Counted from the stretch's first letter, positions 32,602 to 42,079 are shown. The stretch is DNA of 46,114 bases from CAYVXE01 sp964455375 (GCA_964455375.1 CAYVXE010000025.1:1-46114), one strand, 5' to 3'. Notes: generated by a model not told the origin, from the letters alone. Translations and numbers: made by a program.

Positions 32602-34857
32602 ATGATTCAAAAAGATGAAGTGTTGGAGTATCATTCAAGGGGACGTCATGGCAAAATTGAAGTGACTCCCACCAAACCGTGTTTTACCCAAAAGGATTTG
32701 GGGCTTGCTTATACGCCTGGTGTTGCAGAACCGTGCCGGGAAATTGTTAATAATCCCAATGATATTTACAAATACACCGCAAAAGGTAATTTGGTTGCTG
32801 TCGTCAGTAACGGAACAGCCGTGCTCGGTTTGGGAAATATTGGCGCTGCTGCGGGAAAACCGGTCATGGAAGGAAAGGGTGTCTTGTTTAAACGATTTGC
32901 CGATATCGATGTGTTTGATATCGAAGTGGATTCCACTGATCCCGATGAAATTATTCGATTGGTGAAAATGCTGGAGCCCACATTCGGTGGTATAAATTTA
33001 GAAGACATAAAAGCTCCTGACTGTTTTTACATCGAGGAGGAACTTAAGAAGCAATGCAAGATTCCGGTATTTCATGATGATCAACACGGCACGGCGATCA
33101 TTTCCGGGGCAGGTTTAATAAATGCCATGGAAGTTGTCGGGAAAAAGTTAGACGAAATTAAACTCGTCGTCAGTGGAGCGGGTGCCGCCGGTGTTGCTTG
33201 CGCGAAGTTTTATATCGAGTTGGGAGTCAGAAAGGAAAACGTTATCATGTGTGACAGCAAAGGTGTGATTTATAAAGGCAGGACTGAACGCATGAATCCT
33301 TACAAAGAGTTTTTTGCGGCACAAACCGATGCCCGTACTTTAGCAGATGCCCTGAAAGACGCTGATGTTTTTGCCGGTGTTTCCGGTCCTGACTTGGTCA
33401 CTAAGGAGATGGTTCGTTCCATGGCAGACAACCCCGTTATTTTTGCCATGGCAAATCCTGACCCTGAAATTACCTATGAAGATGCGAAGTCGGCACGGGA
33501 CGATGTGATGATTTGTACGGGCAGAAGTGATTATCCCAATCAGGTAAACAATGTACTGGGGTTTCCGTTTATTTTCCGGGGTGCTTTGGACGTGCGTGCC
33601 ACCGCAATTAATGAAAAAATGAAAGTCGCGGCTGCACACGCTTTAGCAGACCTGGCAAAAGAACCGGTGCCATATTCAGTTATAAAAGCATATCGGATTA
33701 ACCGGTTAGAATTTGGCCGTGATTATATCATTCCGAAACCGTTCGACCCGCGTGTACTGCTTTGGGAATCTTCAGCAGTTGCCAAAGCCGCCATGGAAAC
33801 CGGGGTTGCACAAATTGAAATCGACCTAGATGAATACAAAGAGAAATTGGAAGCCCGGTTGGGCTTGTCTCGTAAAGTGATGCGCGTGTTTATCAACAAA
33901 GCCAAGAAAGAACCAAAACGTATTGTTTATCCGGAGGGCGAGCACGTGCCCATTTTAAAAGCCTGTGAGATCGTTCTCGATGAGGGTTTAGCGCACCCGA
34001 TTTTATTGGGAAACCGTCGTGTCATTCAGGGGAAAATCGAAGAGCTGCATTTGGATCTGAAATCAGGTGTGGATATTATTGATGTGCATGATTTCCCTAA
34101 GTTTGATCACTATGTAAATACATTCTATAAACTGCGACAGAGAAAAGGCATAACTCAGGAAGAAGCGCGTAAATTGATGCGTCGTCCGAATTATTTAGGC
34201 TCGATGATGGTACACGTGGGAGACGCCGACGGTCTGGTTTCGGGATTAACGCAGGCCTATTCGGAAACTATTCGTCCGGCGCTGCAAATAATCGGTGTTC
34301 GCGATGATGTGCAGAAAGTAGCAGGTTTATTTATGATGTTGGTAAAAGACCAAGTTCTGTTTTTTGCCGATACGACGGTAAATATTGAACCCACCGCTGA
34401 AGAACTGGCAGAGATCGCACTGTTGTGCGCCGATGCAGTCAAACAATTTGATATGGAACCCCGCCTGGGAATGATTTCTTTCTCAAATTTTGGCAGCAAC
34501 AAACATCCGTACTCAGATAAAGTCAGATTAGCTACTGAAATAGTAAAAAGAAAAGCTCCGGATTTAATTATAGACGGTGAAATTCAGGCAGACACGGCAG
34601 TGGTTCCGCAGATCCTCGATGAAACGTATCCGTTCAGTTCCCTGGCTGGCAAGAATGGCGCCAATGTGCTGATCTTTCCTAATCTCGAAACCGGGAATGT
34701 AGCGTATAAATTGTTGCAGCGGTTAGGTGGCGCTGAAGCAGTTGGCCCCATTCTGGTGGGTATGCGCAAACCGGTTCATGTGCTGCAGGTTGGTGATTTT
34801 AATGAAATTGATGTGGTCAATATGACGACGATTGCGGTTATTGATGCACAATCATAA
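32602..34857 (+). CDS. maeB: NADP-dependent malic enzyme fused to phosphotransacetylase-like domain
   Basis: Decarboxylates malate to pyruvate and CO2 with NAD(P) (reversible). 751 aa: malic enzyme at 1-420 (YTPGVAEPCREI, AVVSNGTAVLGLGNIG, FHDDQHGTAIISGAGLINA, LVVSGAGAAGVACAKFY) and a phosphotransacetylase-type domain at 430-751 (RIVYPEGEHVPILKACEI, GLVSGLTQAYSETIRPALQIIG, GANVLIFPNLETGNVAYKLLQRLGGAEAVGPILVG). This fusion is the normal MaeB architecture; the second domain is usually regulatory, binding acetyl-CoA. Links malate (mdh) to pyruvate (ald) in this region. Confidence 0.95.
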   Translation: MIQKDEVLEYHSRGRHGKIEVTPTKPCFTQKDLGLAYTPGVAEPCREIVNNPNDIYKYTAKGNLVAVVSNGTAVLGLGNIGAAAGKPVMEGKGVLFKRFADIDVFDIEVDSTDPDEIIRLVKMLEPTFGGINLEDIKAPDCFYIEEELKKQCKIPVFHDDQHGTAIISGAGLINAMEVVGKKLDEIKLVVSGAGAAGVACAKFYIELGVRKENVIMCDSKGVIYKGRTERMNPYKEFFAAQTDARTLADALKDADVFAGVSGPDLVTKEMVRSMADNPVIFAMANPDPEITYEDAKSARDDVMICTGRSDYPNQVNNVLGFPFIFRGALDVRATAINEKMKVAAAHALADLAKEPVPYSVIKAYRINRLEFGRDYIIPKPFDPRVLLWESSAVAKAAMETGVAQIEIDLDEYKEKLEARLGLSRKVMRVFINKAKKEPKRIVYPEGEHVPILKACEIVLDEGLAHPILLGNRRVIQGKIEELHLDLKSGVDIIDVHDFPKFDHYVNTFYKLRQRKGITQEEARKLMRRPNYLGSMMVHVGDADGLVSGLTQAYSETIRPALQIIGVRDDVQKVAGLFMMLVKDQVLFFADTTVNIEPTAEELAEIALLCADAVKQFDMEPRLGMISFSNFGSNKHPYSDKVRLATEIVKRKAPDLIIDGEIQADTAVVPQILDETYPFSSLAGKNGANVLIFPNLETGNVAYKLLQRLGGAEAVGPILVGMRKPVHVLQVGDFNEIDVVNMTTIAVIDAQS

Positions 34858-34883
34858 TTTAAGATAATCATGCAATCATGTTT

Positions 34884-34923
34884 GGGGGCAGTAAAATCTA
34901 CTTTTTCAGATTGATTCGCCCCC
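34884..34923 (+). terminator. Hairpin after maeB, possible terminator
   Basis: GGGGGC (34884-34889) pairs with GCCCCC (34918-34923), with an inner AAATCT/AGATT pairing. No T-run follows, so an attenuator or processing hairpin is equally likely. Confidence 0.4.
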
Positions 34924-35016
34924 TGCTCTTAAAATAGTAAAAGGAGGAGGTAAGAAAAAAAACTCATGTTGTTTAAACAGTGTTATGAACATTTGGCCTC
35001 ATAAGGAGGTTGCATC

Positions 35017-35721
35017 ATGACAAAGCTGACTGATAACATTCCAATGGAGCACAAAATATCCAGGCAGTTTAAACTCTGGGAACGAACCTATAAAAAAGTA
35101 ACCATTGGAGATAAAAAACAAATTATTCCAAGCATTTCAGTTTCGAGTGAACTTGGCAGTCAGGGTGATGAACTGGCTGCAAACGTGGCTGAATCACTTG
35201 GTTGGGAATTGTTTGATAAGCAGTTAGTTGATTATATCGCTGAACATGCCCATGTGCAAAAATACATGGTGGAAATGTTTGATGAGAGAACGCAAAACGA
35301 AATCCATAATTGGGTGCTTACACTTTTGGATAATCGTGCTTTAGGAAGTGACAAATACTACAAACATCTCGTCACGATATTAAGAATCATTGGTGAGCGC
35401 GGTCAGGCTGTTGTTTTAGGCAGGGGCGGTCATTTAATTCTACCGCATTCCAGAACATTAAAAATACGTACTATCTCCCCAATAGACAAACGCATCACCC
35501 AGGTTGCACAGAAGAATTCACTTTCCCGGAAAGAGGCCACTGGTTTAATTATTCAATCGGATAAAGAAAAGCGCTCATTTATTAAACGATTTTACCATTC
35601 TGACTGGGATTCGCCTTATTATTTTGATATGATTCTGAATCTTGATTCAATCAGCCTGGACCTCGGCCGAGAAATGATTTGTGTCGCTTTAAAGAAAAAA
35701 TTTCCTGACATGCCAACCTGA
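35017..35721 (+). CDS. Cytidylate kinase-like family protein
   Basis: 234 aa, P-loop kinase-like: SVSSELGSQGDELAANVAESLGWELFDKQLVDYIAEHA matches the cytidylate-kinase-like family (PF13189 type), with GERGQAVVLGRGGHLIL and KIRTISPIDKRITQVA following. The usual GxxGxGK loop is altered (ELGSQGDEL), as in this family, whose role is unclear. AAGGAGG is placed well before ATG 35017. Next to the YbaK-type gene. Confidence 0.8.
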   Translation: MTKLTDNIPMEHKISRQFKLWERTYKKVTIGDKKQIIPSISVSSELGSQGDELAANVAESLGWELFDKQLVDYIAEHAHVQKYMVEMFDERTQNEIHNWVLTLLDNRALGSDKYYKHLVTILRIIGERGQAVVLGRGGHLILPHSRTLKIRTISPIDKRITQVAQKNSLSRKEATGLIIQSDKEKRSFIKRFYHSDWDSPYYFDMILNLDSISLDLGREMICVALKKKFPDMPT

Positions 35722-35756
35722 TTTAAATGCACATTTTAAAAAGGGAGGGTGTAATT

Positions 35757-36224
35757 ATGAATCCATCAGAACATGTAAAGAATTATTTAAATTCCCATAC
35801 TGTTCCATACGAGATGATTCATCATCGGCGGGATTTTACTGCGCAGGAAGCGGCAGCAGATACACACACGAAAGGAACAGATTTCGCAAAAAGCGTTATT
35901 CTTTGGGTGGAAAACCGGTATTGTATGGCCGTTTTACCCGCTTCAAAACAGATTGATCTTGCGAAAGTGAAGAAATTTCTACATGTAAAATCGGCAGAGA
36001 TAGCGAGTGAGGATGAAGTGGAGGCAATTTGTACCCATTGTGAAATTGGCGCCATGCCTCCATTTGGCGAATTTTATGACATACCGGTCTATGTGAGCAC
36101 CGATCTAACATACGAACATCTTATCACATTTAATGCAGGGACGCATGAAGATGTGGTTCGTATGCGCTATCGTGATTATGACGAATTGGTAAAACCAAAA
36201 GCATTTGATTTTACATTAAAATAA
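35757..36224 (+). CDS. YbaK/ProX-type aminoacyl-tRNA deacylase domain protein
   Basis: 155 aa: VKNYLNSHTVPYEMIHHRRDFTAQEAA, then KGTDFAKSVILWVENRYCMAVLPASKQIDLAKVKKFL and GAMPPFGEFYDIPVYVSTDL, the YbaK/YeaK/ProX fold that clears mischarged tRNA or related esters, as a stand-alone domain. The catalytic Lys would lie in GTDFAKSV. The start is ATG 35757 after AAGGGAGGGTG; the ATG at 35727 has no site. Confidence 0.85.
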   Translation: MNPSEHVKNYLNSHTVPYEMIHHRRDFTAQEAAADTHTKGTDFAKSVILWVENRYCMAVLPASKQIDLAKVKKFLHVKSAEIASEDEVEAICTHCEIGAMPPFGEFYDIPVYVSTDLTYEHLITFNAGTHEDVVRMRYRDYDELVKPKAFDFTLK

Positions 36225-36243
36225 TTAACTGAATGAACAAAAG

Positions 36244-37620
36244 ATGACTGGATGGATTATTGTTGCAGAGAAAGACGCGTCAGCTTGTTCGGAGCTGACA
36301 AAAATGTTGGGTTGTGCAGGATATAGGTTTGATTGCGTTGACACGGGGAGCAAGGTTTTAGAAAAAATTACCCAGCATAAATACGTATTGGCCATGATCG
36401 ACCTTGACCTTGCAGATATGAGTGGTCTTGAGCTGTTTCGTATTTTAACACAGGTGAGCCCGGAAACGGCTATCATTGTTATGACAAAACAAGCCACAGT
36501 GAGGTCCGCAATTGAAGCCCTGCGATTAGGAGCGGTAGATTATTTTATTAAGCCCCTGCAACTTGAGGACGTCACCATTAAAATTAAACAAATATTCAAA
36601 CATAAGCGATTTATTGAAGAAGCGCAATTTTTGCATCACTGGTTAAACCAGGCTTGCTGTTTTCATGACATTATCGCCCGCAGTAAGTCGATGCAAAAAG
36701 TGTGTGATCTGATTCAGCGTGTTGCAAAAACAGATAGTAATGTTCTCATTGTTGGTAAAAGCGGGACGGGAAAGGAATTAGTCGCACGGGCGATTCACCG
36801 CAACAGCCATAGAAAAAAGTACCCGTTTATTGTCGTGAATTGCGGTTCAATTCCGGAAGCATTATTTGAGAGCGAATATTTTGGTTACAAAAAGGGAGCC
36901 TTTACGAATGCGTTAAAAGACAAGCCCGGCTTGTTTCAGGCAGCGAACAGGGGAACTCTTTTTTTCGATGAGATATCCCGCATCCCTCTCGCTGACCAGG
37001 CCAAACTTTTACGTGCGATTGAATTTAAGCATATTACGCCGGTGGGAAGTACGGAATCCGTATCTGTAGATGTACGGTTTATTGTTGCCACAAGCGAAGA
37101 TTTGAAAGAAAATGTCGAGCAAAAACGCTTTCGGGAAGATTTGTATTATCGCATGAATGTATTTGAAATTCCTGTTCCCTCGCTGGCTGAGCGGAGAGAC
37201 GATATTCCCTTTCTGATTCAACATTTTGTCCGGAAATATTCTGCGGAAATGAAAAAAGAAGTCCATGGCGTTGAACCCGATGCATTGAAATTTCTTATGA
37301 ACTTTCACTGGCATGGTGAAGTCCGTGAATTGGAAAATGTAATTGAAAGAGCCATCATATTTTGTGATGATCGTATGATCTCCGTAAAGGACTTACCACC
37401 GAATATCACCAACGAATGTGATGATACCCTTGTTTTGGATTATAATAAACCGTTGCGCGATGCAGTGAAAAATTTTGAACGCCACTACATCCTGACGAAT
37501 TTGAAACGCCGGAATGGAAACCGTTTGCACACCCTGAAATCGATGGGATTGAGTGAATCCACATTTTATCGAAAACTCGAGGAATTAGGCGTGAAAGGAA
37601 AAAATCGTTACAAATATTAA
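36244..37620 (+). CDS. Sigma-54-dependent response regulator (NtrC family), orphan
   Basis: 458 aa: receiver domain at 1-120 with phospho-acceptor Asp53 (MIDLDLADMSG) and Lys near 104 (YFIKPLQ). The AAA+ domain at about 145-385: Walker A GKSGTGKE, GAFTNA (variant of GAFTGA), FFDEISRI, REDLYYRMNVF. A C-terminal Fis helix-turn-helix (LHTLKSMGLSESTFYRKLEELGVK). No histidine kinase gene is in the window. A candidate activator for the sigma-54 promoters here, particularly 27751-27765. Confidence 0.93.
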   Translation: MTGWIIVAEKDASACSELTKMLGCAGYRFDCVDTGSKVLEKITQHKYVLAMIDLDLADMSGLELFRILTQVSPETAIIVMTKQATVRSAIEALRLGAVDYFIKPLQLEDVTIKIKQIFKHKRFIEEAQFLHHWLNQACCFHDIIARSKSMQKVCDLIQRVAKTDSNVLIVGKSGTGKELVARAIHRNSHRKKYPFIVVNCGSIPEALFESEYFGYKKGAFTNALKDKPGLFQAANRGTLFFDEISRIPLADQAKLLRAIEFKHITPVGSTESVSVDVRFIVATSEDLKENVEQKRFREDLYYRMNVFEIPVPSLAERRDDIPFLIQHFVRKYSAEMKKEVHGVEPDALKFLMNFHWHGEVRELENVIERAIIFCDDRMISVKDLPPNITNECDDTLVLDYNKPLRDAVKNFERHYILTNLKRRNGNRLHTLKSMGLSESTFYRKLEELGVKGKNRYKY

Positions 37621-37703
37621 CTGTCTGAAGTGTCTTTGTGCGACATTTAGCGCTATCCAAATGATAAAGAAATCTGCAGAATTTCAGTGTCTTAGTTTCT
37701 TTG

Positions 37704-37734
37704 AAAAAACTCCCATTTTTGGGAGTTTTTTTTT
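37704..37734 (+). terminator. Rho-independent terminator after the response regulator
   Basis: AAAAAACTCCC pairs with GGGAGTTTTTT around an ATTTTT loop; T-run to 37734. Rest of the 37621-37927 gap is AT-rich and without a gene. Confidence 0.9.
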
Positions 37735-37927
37735 GCCAGATTCTCATTAATAAAAAACTGCAAAATATGAGTCCTTAACCGTGTCTTTTGTCTTTCTTTA
37801 TTCTTTAATATAAACAATTACTTAAGGCCTTAAAATAATATTGCTTCTCAATGCGGGTTTCGGTATGGAATTTGATGATATTGAAAATAATTCTAAATGC
37901 TTTCTAAACTTACAAAGGAGTTCTATT

Positions 37928-39640
37928 ATGCAAAGGGTTTTTTACAAAACACATGTTTATGAATTAAGCATTTTACTAATATTAGTTTTAACGAATTTGT
38001 TGTTTGCCCAATCCACGTTAGATTGTTCACTTTGCCACAGTCCAAATGTAAATCTTTGGCAGGCAGGCCGTCATGCTAATACGCAAAATGACGTTGCCGC
38101 TGAATTGGGCGGAGAATGGGCAGGTCTGCCCGCCGATTCCGTTGTAGCTGGGGAAGATTGTATCGCATGCCATGCGCCTGTGGCTGTAACCGTCGATAGC
38201 GTCATGACGGAAGTGGAGACTATGAACCGTTTCTTCTCAACGACAAATGGCCTCTTTACCAGTTCCACGCAAGCGCTTGATAGTGCAAAATGGCCGCATG
38301 TAACCTGTGTGAGTTGCCATAATGTTCCTGCCGATCATCCCATAACGCTGCCAACATTTGCCATTTTTAATTCTACTACGGCGCAGTACGACACCGTTCA
38401 GAACACAGCCTACTTATGCGGTCAGTGCCACGGAACCGTGCGTTTCGCGGATACGGATCATCGGGTTATGGATGCCTGGAAATTAAGTAAGCACAGTCAT
38501 GGTGGGCAAAACGATGTTGCCGGAGAGCTCGGAGAGGCATGGGCCGGGAGTACACCGGACGACGTTATTAACGGTCCGCAAGCTGAAGACTGTATCGCCT
38601 GTCACGCGCCGACGTCGGTTTTGGCAAATGGGGGCATTACGGAGGCAGAGGCTTTAGCGAATTTTTTTACAACTTCCGGTGGCGTTTTCTCGAACGCAAC
38701 CGTCGCGGATGATGCTGCCAATTGGCCCGATGTTGCCTGTATCACCTGTCACAATCCGCATGACCCGGGTAAATTCTCATATTTTAATTCGACAACGAAA
38801 AAGTATGAGGTTTTTGATACGTCTGAGGAACTTTGCGGCCAGTGTCACGGCAACCTTCGTTTCGCGGACACCGACCACTTGAGTTATAATATCGAAATGG
38901 GCACCGGTGGAATTGGCGTTGCCGATACCTTGACCATGCCCGGCGTGCAATGTGTCGATTGTCACATGTATGTGAGCACAATCGATGGTGCGAACTCTTC
39001 CATGTTTGGAGGACATTCATGGTCGAATTTCATTGAGGAGGAGGATGGCAGCATTACGTCGTCCTGCACAAGTTGTCATAGCGACATCGGCGCAACAGCA
39101 GCGCAAAACCTCGTAAACACCTGGAAAACTGAATTTGCGGACCTGGATTCACTGGCGCAAATAAAAGTCACGATGGCGGACAACTTTTTGGCAGGCAGTA
39201 GTGATTCTCTTAATTTGCAATTATTGGAGGAAGCCAAATTCAACCTCGGCTACGCAGAATCGGATGAAAGCGGTGGCGCCCACAATCATCTGTATGTGCA
39301 GTCGCTCCTGAATGATGCCATTGAAAAATCGAATGTTATTTTGACCGACGTTGCCGAACATCCGACAAACGTTGTGGAAAAATTCGAATTGTTCCAAAAT
39401 TATCCGAACCCGTTCAATCCCGAGACGACCATTCGCTATCAGGTTACTAAATCAACCCTCGTGACTTTGAATGTGTACAACATTACCGGACAGTTGGTCG
39501 CCACTCTTGTCAATGAAAAGAAGAACACCGGAAGGTACAGCGTCAACTGGAACGCAATAAATGTGAGTTCAGGGGTTTATATTTATCAGATCAAGGCGGG
39601 AACACAATCCATTACCCGCAAAATGATTTTGATGAAGTAA
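37928..39640 (+). CDS. Nine-haem cytochrome c with type IX secretion sorting domain
   Basis: 570-aa exported multihaem cytochrome. Signal peptide LSILLILVLTNLLFAQ. Nine CxxCH sites: CSLCH, CIACH, CVSCH, CGQCH, CIACH, CITCH, CGQCH, CVDCH and CTSCH. The CIACH-C(V/I)(S/T)CH-CGQCH block occurs twice with matching flanks (FADTDH after each CGQCH), showing internal duplication. The C-terminus (FELFQNYPNPFNPETTIRYQV to MILMK) is a type IX (Por) sorting domain that targets the cell surface. Suggests extracellular or outer-surface electron transfer, or a nitrogen/sulfur oxide reductase relative. ATG 37928 follows AAAGGAG. Confidence 0.87.
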   Translation: MQRVFYKTHVYELSILLILVLTNLLFAQSTLDCSLCHSPNVNLWQAGRHANTQNDVAAELGGEWAGLPADSVVAGEDCIACHAPVAVTVDSVMTEVETMNRFFSTTNGLFTSSTQALDSAKWPHVTCVSCHNVPADHPITLPTFAIFNSTTAQYDTVQNTAYLCGQCHGTVRFADTDHRVMDAWKLSKHSHGGQNDVAGELGEAWAGSTPDDVINGPQAEDCIACHAPTSVLANGGITEAEALANFFTTSGGVFSNATVADDAANWPDVACITCHNPHDPGKFSYFNSTTKKYEVFDTSEELCGQCHGNLRFADTDHLSYNIEMGTGGIGVADTLTMPGVQCVDCHMYVSTIDGANSSMFGGHSWSNFIEEEDGSITSSCTSCHSDIGATAAQNLVNTWKTEFADLDSLAQIKVTMADNFLAGSSDSLNLQLLEEAKFNLGYAESDESGGAHNHLYVQSLLNDAIEKSNVILTDVAEHPTNVVEKFELFQNYPNPFNPETTIRYQVTKSTLVTLNVYNITGQLVATLVNEKKNTGRYSVNWNAINVSSGVYIYQIKAGTQSITRKMILMK

Positions 39641-39656
39641 AAGGAGGAATGACGTT

Positions 39657-40616
39657 ATGTTAAATAAAATTGCGGTTATTGGAGGGGGCAATATTGGCGG
39701 TGTTCTTGTGCACGAGATCAGTCACCGGCGGCTGGCCCGAAACGTGGCTTTGGTCGATGTGAAAGGGCCGGATCTAGCGCAAGGGAAAACGTTGGATATT
39801 TCGGAAGGCTCGCCCATCATTGCATCGGATGTGCGTGTGTACGGGTCGAAGGAATACGACATTATCGACGGTGCTGACCTTGTCATTAACACGGCCGGGG
39901 TTCCGCGCACAACCCGCCCCGATGGAACCATTCCGTCCCGTGAAGAGCTGTTGACGACGAATCTCAAAATAACCGATGCAGTGAGCGATGGCATTAAGAA
40001 GTTTTGTCCCAATGCAATGATCATTTCCATAGCCAACCCATTGGATGCCATCGTTTACAGGTTGTATACGAATTTAGAACCGCCGCGGCAGCGTTTGGTG
40101 GGAATGGCCGGTGTGCTTGATTCTGCGCGTTATCGTTATTTTGTCGCGGAAGCTGCCGGGGTGAGTGTGGAAAATGTCGAAGCGCTGGTTCTGGGTGGGC
40201 ATGGCGATAATATGCTGCCTATCCGTTCCGCCTGCCGCATCGCCGGCATGCCGGTGGAGAAATTCGTTTCTTCGGAAAAACTGGAGGCTATCGAACAAAG
40301 GACCCGCAAAGCCGGCGGTGAAGTTGTGAAATTGCTCGGCACCGGCTCCGCATTTGTTTCACCGGCATGGAGCGCACTGGAGATGGCAGAAGCCATTATT
40401 TTTGATAAGAAAAAAATCATTGCGGCCAGTGCGTTATTGCGGGGCGAGTACGGCGTCGAAGGGTTGTTTGTGGGTGTGCCCGTGATTTTGGGCACCGCCG
40501 GTGTGGAGAAAATCATCGAGATGGATTTGACCGAGCAGGAAAAGGCGGCATTTGAGAAATCGGTCGCTTCCGTGCGCAAGACCGCCGATGAGGTTATCGC
40601 CAGAACCGGGAATTAA
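39657..40616 (+). CDS. mdh: Malate dehydrogenase
   Basis: NAD-dependent enzyme interconverting malate and oxaloacetate. 319 aa of the LDH/MDH superfamily: KIAVIGGGNIGGVLVHEI nucleotide loop, DVKG, INTAGVPRTTRPDGT substrate-binding loop, ISIANPLDAIVY, catalytic GGHGDNMLPI. Loop Arg plus no lactate-type Gln favour malate. RBS AAAGGAGG overlaps the cytochrome stop. Precedes citrate synthase, so together they make citrate from malate and acetyl-CoA. Confidence 0.92.
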   Translation: MLNKIAVIGGGNIGGVLVHEISHRRLARNVALVDVKGPDLAQGKTLDISEGSPIIASDVRVYGSKEYDIIDGADLVINTAGVPRTTRPDGTIPSREELLTTNLKITDAVSDGIKKFCPNAMIISIANPLDAIVYRLYTNLEPPRQRLVGMAGVLDSARYRYFVAEAAGVSVENVEALVLGGHGDNMLPIRSACRIAGMPVEKFVSSEKLEAIEQRTRKAGGEVVKLLGTGSAFVSPAWSALEMAEAIIFDKKKIIAASALLRGEYGVEGLFVGVPVILGTAGVEKIIEMDLTEQEKAAFEKSVASVRKTADEVIARTGN

Positions 40617-40634
40617 ATAGCTGCATAAATAAAC

Positions 40635-40680
40635 GCAGAAGGGCGCTAAGAATACCGAAAGCCGCCCTTCTGCATTTTTT
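40635..40680 (+). terminator. Rho-independent terminator between mdh and citrate synthase
   Basis: GCAGAAGGGCG (40635-40645) pairs with CGCCCTTCTGC (40663-40673), followed by ATTTTTT. A strong 11-bp stem. Confidence 0.92.
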
Positions 40681-40716
40681 ATATCATAAAGAATTTTACA
40701 ATAAGGAGTACAAACC

Positions 40717-42021
40717 ATGTCAAAATTAAAACAAAAATTAGCTGAGATAATACCCGGTTACCAGAAAAGGGTTGCCAAATTAGTTAAGGAGTATGGGAAT
40801 GTCGTGGTCGATCAGGTAAAAATCAGTCAGTTCTACGGCGGTATGCGTGGACTGAAATGCCTGTCCACGGACATTTCTTATCTCGATCCCAATGAAGGGA
40901 TCCGTTTTCGCGGCCACACCATTCCGGAATGTCTGGAGAAACTTCCGCGGGTGCAAGGTGCTGAAATGCCGTACGTTGAAGGGCATATCTATTTATTGTT
41001 AACCGGAGAATTCCCGACCGATGAAGACGTGAAAGACATCATCGCTGATTTCCGGCAAAGAAGCAAGGTGCCGCAGTATGTCTACGATATGCTTGCCGCT
41101 TTACCGGCAGACACGCATCCCATGAGCATGTTCTCTTCGGCGGTTTTGGCGCTGCAACGGGAGTCTGTCTTTGTAAAAAAATACAACGAAGGCATGAGCA
41201 AAATGGAGTACTGGGACCCCATGTACGAGGATGCCATGAATTTACTGGCCAAACTTCCGGAAATTGCCGCCCATATTTACAGGTTAAAATATAAACGCAA
41301 CGATATCATTCCACCGGATCCGAACCTTGATTTTGGCGCCAACTTTGCGCACATGATGGGAATTGAACACCCGTATGATGAGCTGGCGCGGCTCTATTTC
41401 ATTCTGCATAGTGATCACGAAAGCGGCAATGTCAGTGCACATATCACGCATCTCGTTGGGTCGGCGCTGTCGGACGCCTACTATTCATTTTCAGGCGGGA
41501 TGAACGGGTTAGCTGGTCCGCTGCATGGTCTGGCAAATCAGGAAGTCCTACGCTGGATTCAAACCGTAATGGAAAAGATGAACTACAAACTTCCCACGAA
41601 AGATGAACTGAAAAAATTCGTCTGGGATACCTTGAATGCCGGACAGGTCATTCCCGGCTACGGTCATGCGGTACTACGCAAGACCGATCCGCGCTACATG
41701 GCACAGCGGGAATTCTGTTTAAAACACCTGCCGGATGACGAAATGTTTAAACTCGTGAGCATGCTGTATGAAGTGGTGCCGCAGATTCTTGTGGAGCAGG
41801 GGAAAGCAAAAAATCCGTGGCCGAATGTGGATGCCCATTCTGGAGTCATTCAGTGGCATTATGGCGTCAAAGAGTACGATTTCTACACGGTGATGTTTGG
41901 CGTCGGACGGGCCATCGGTGTGCTCAGCAATCTCATCTGGGATCGCGCCGTGGGCCAGGCGCTGGAGCGGCCGAAATCGCTGACCACCGACATGCTGGAA
42001 AAAATTGCGGGAATAAAGTAG
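40717..42021 (+). CDS. gltA: Citrate synthase, eukaryotic-like (Si) type
   Basis: Condenses oxaloacetate and acetyl-CoA to citrate. 434 aa, close to mitochondrial-type enzymes in layout: GMRGLKCLSTDISYLDPNEGIRFRG, catalytic HSDHE and GPLHGLAN (His), PGYGHAVLRKTDPR (His) and NVDAHSG (Asp). The longer N-terminus and these motifs separate it from the ordinary short bacterial hexameric form. Enzymes of this type in some anaerobes (Geobacter, Desulfurella) run also in the citrate-cleaving direction; whether this one does is inference. GGAG precedes the ATG. Confidence 0.93.
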   Translation: MSKLKQKLAEIIPGYQKRVAKLVKEYGNVVVDQVKISQFYGGMRGLKCLSTDISYLDPNEGIRFRGHTIPECLEKLPRVQGAEMPYVEGHIYLLLTGEFPTDEDVKDIIADFRQRSKVPQYVYDMLAALPADTHPMSMFSSAVLALQRESVFVKKYNEGMSKMEYWDPMYEDAMNLLAKLPEIAAHIYRLKYKRNDIIPPDPNLDFGANFAHMMGIEHPYDELARLYFILHSDHESGNVSAHITHLVGSALSDAYYSFSGGMNGLAGPLHGLANQEVLRWIQTVMEKMNYKLPTKDELKKFVWDTLNAGQVIPGYGHAVLRKTDPRYMAQREFCLKHLPDDEMFKLVSMLYEVVPQILVEQGKAKNPWPNVDAHSGVIQWHYGVKEYDFYTVMFGVGRAIGVLSNLIWDRAVGQALERPKSLTTDMLEKIAGIK

Positions 42022-42047
42022 GATTCTAATTTATGAATTTTGGGCAT

Positions 42048-42079
42048 AACTCTGACAGGGTTTAAACCCTGTCAGAGTT
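42048..42079. repeat. Perfect 32-bp palindrome
   Basis: AACTCTGACAGGGTTT followed directly by its exact reverse complement, 27 bases after the citrate synthase stop. Same size and end pattern (AAC...GGTTT) as 5226-5258. May act as a transcript-end hairpin; no T-run. Confidence 0.88.

Noticed and set aside
34966..35004. Possible 12-codon leader peptide before the cytidylate-kinase-like gene
   Set aside because: The GGAGGAGG upstream is too far from its ATG, and no regulatory logic is visible.
42048..42079. Palindrome as a CRISPR repeat
   Set aside because: Single copy locally, with no spacer array or cas genes.
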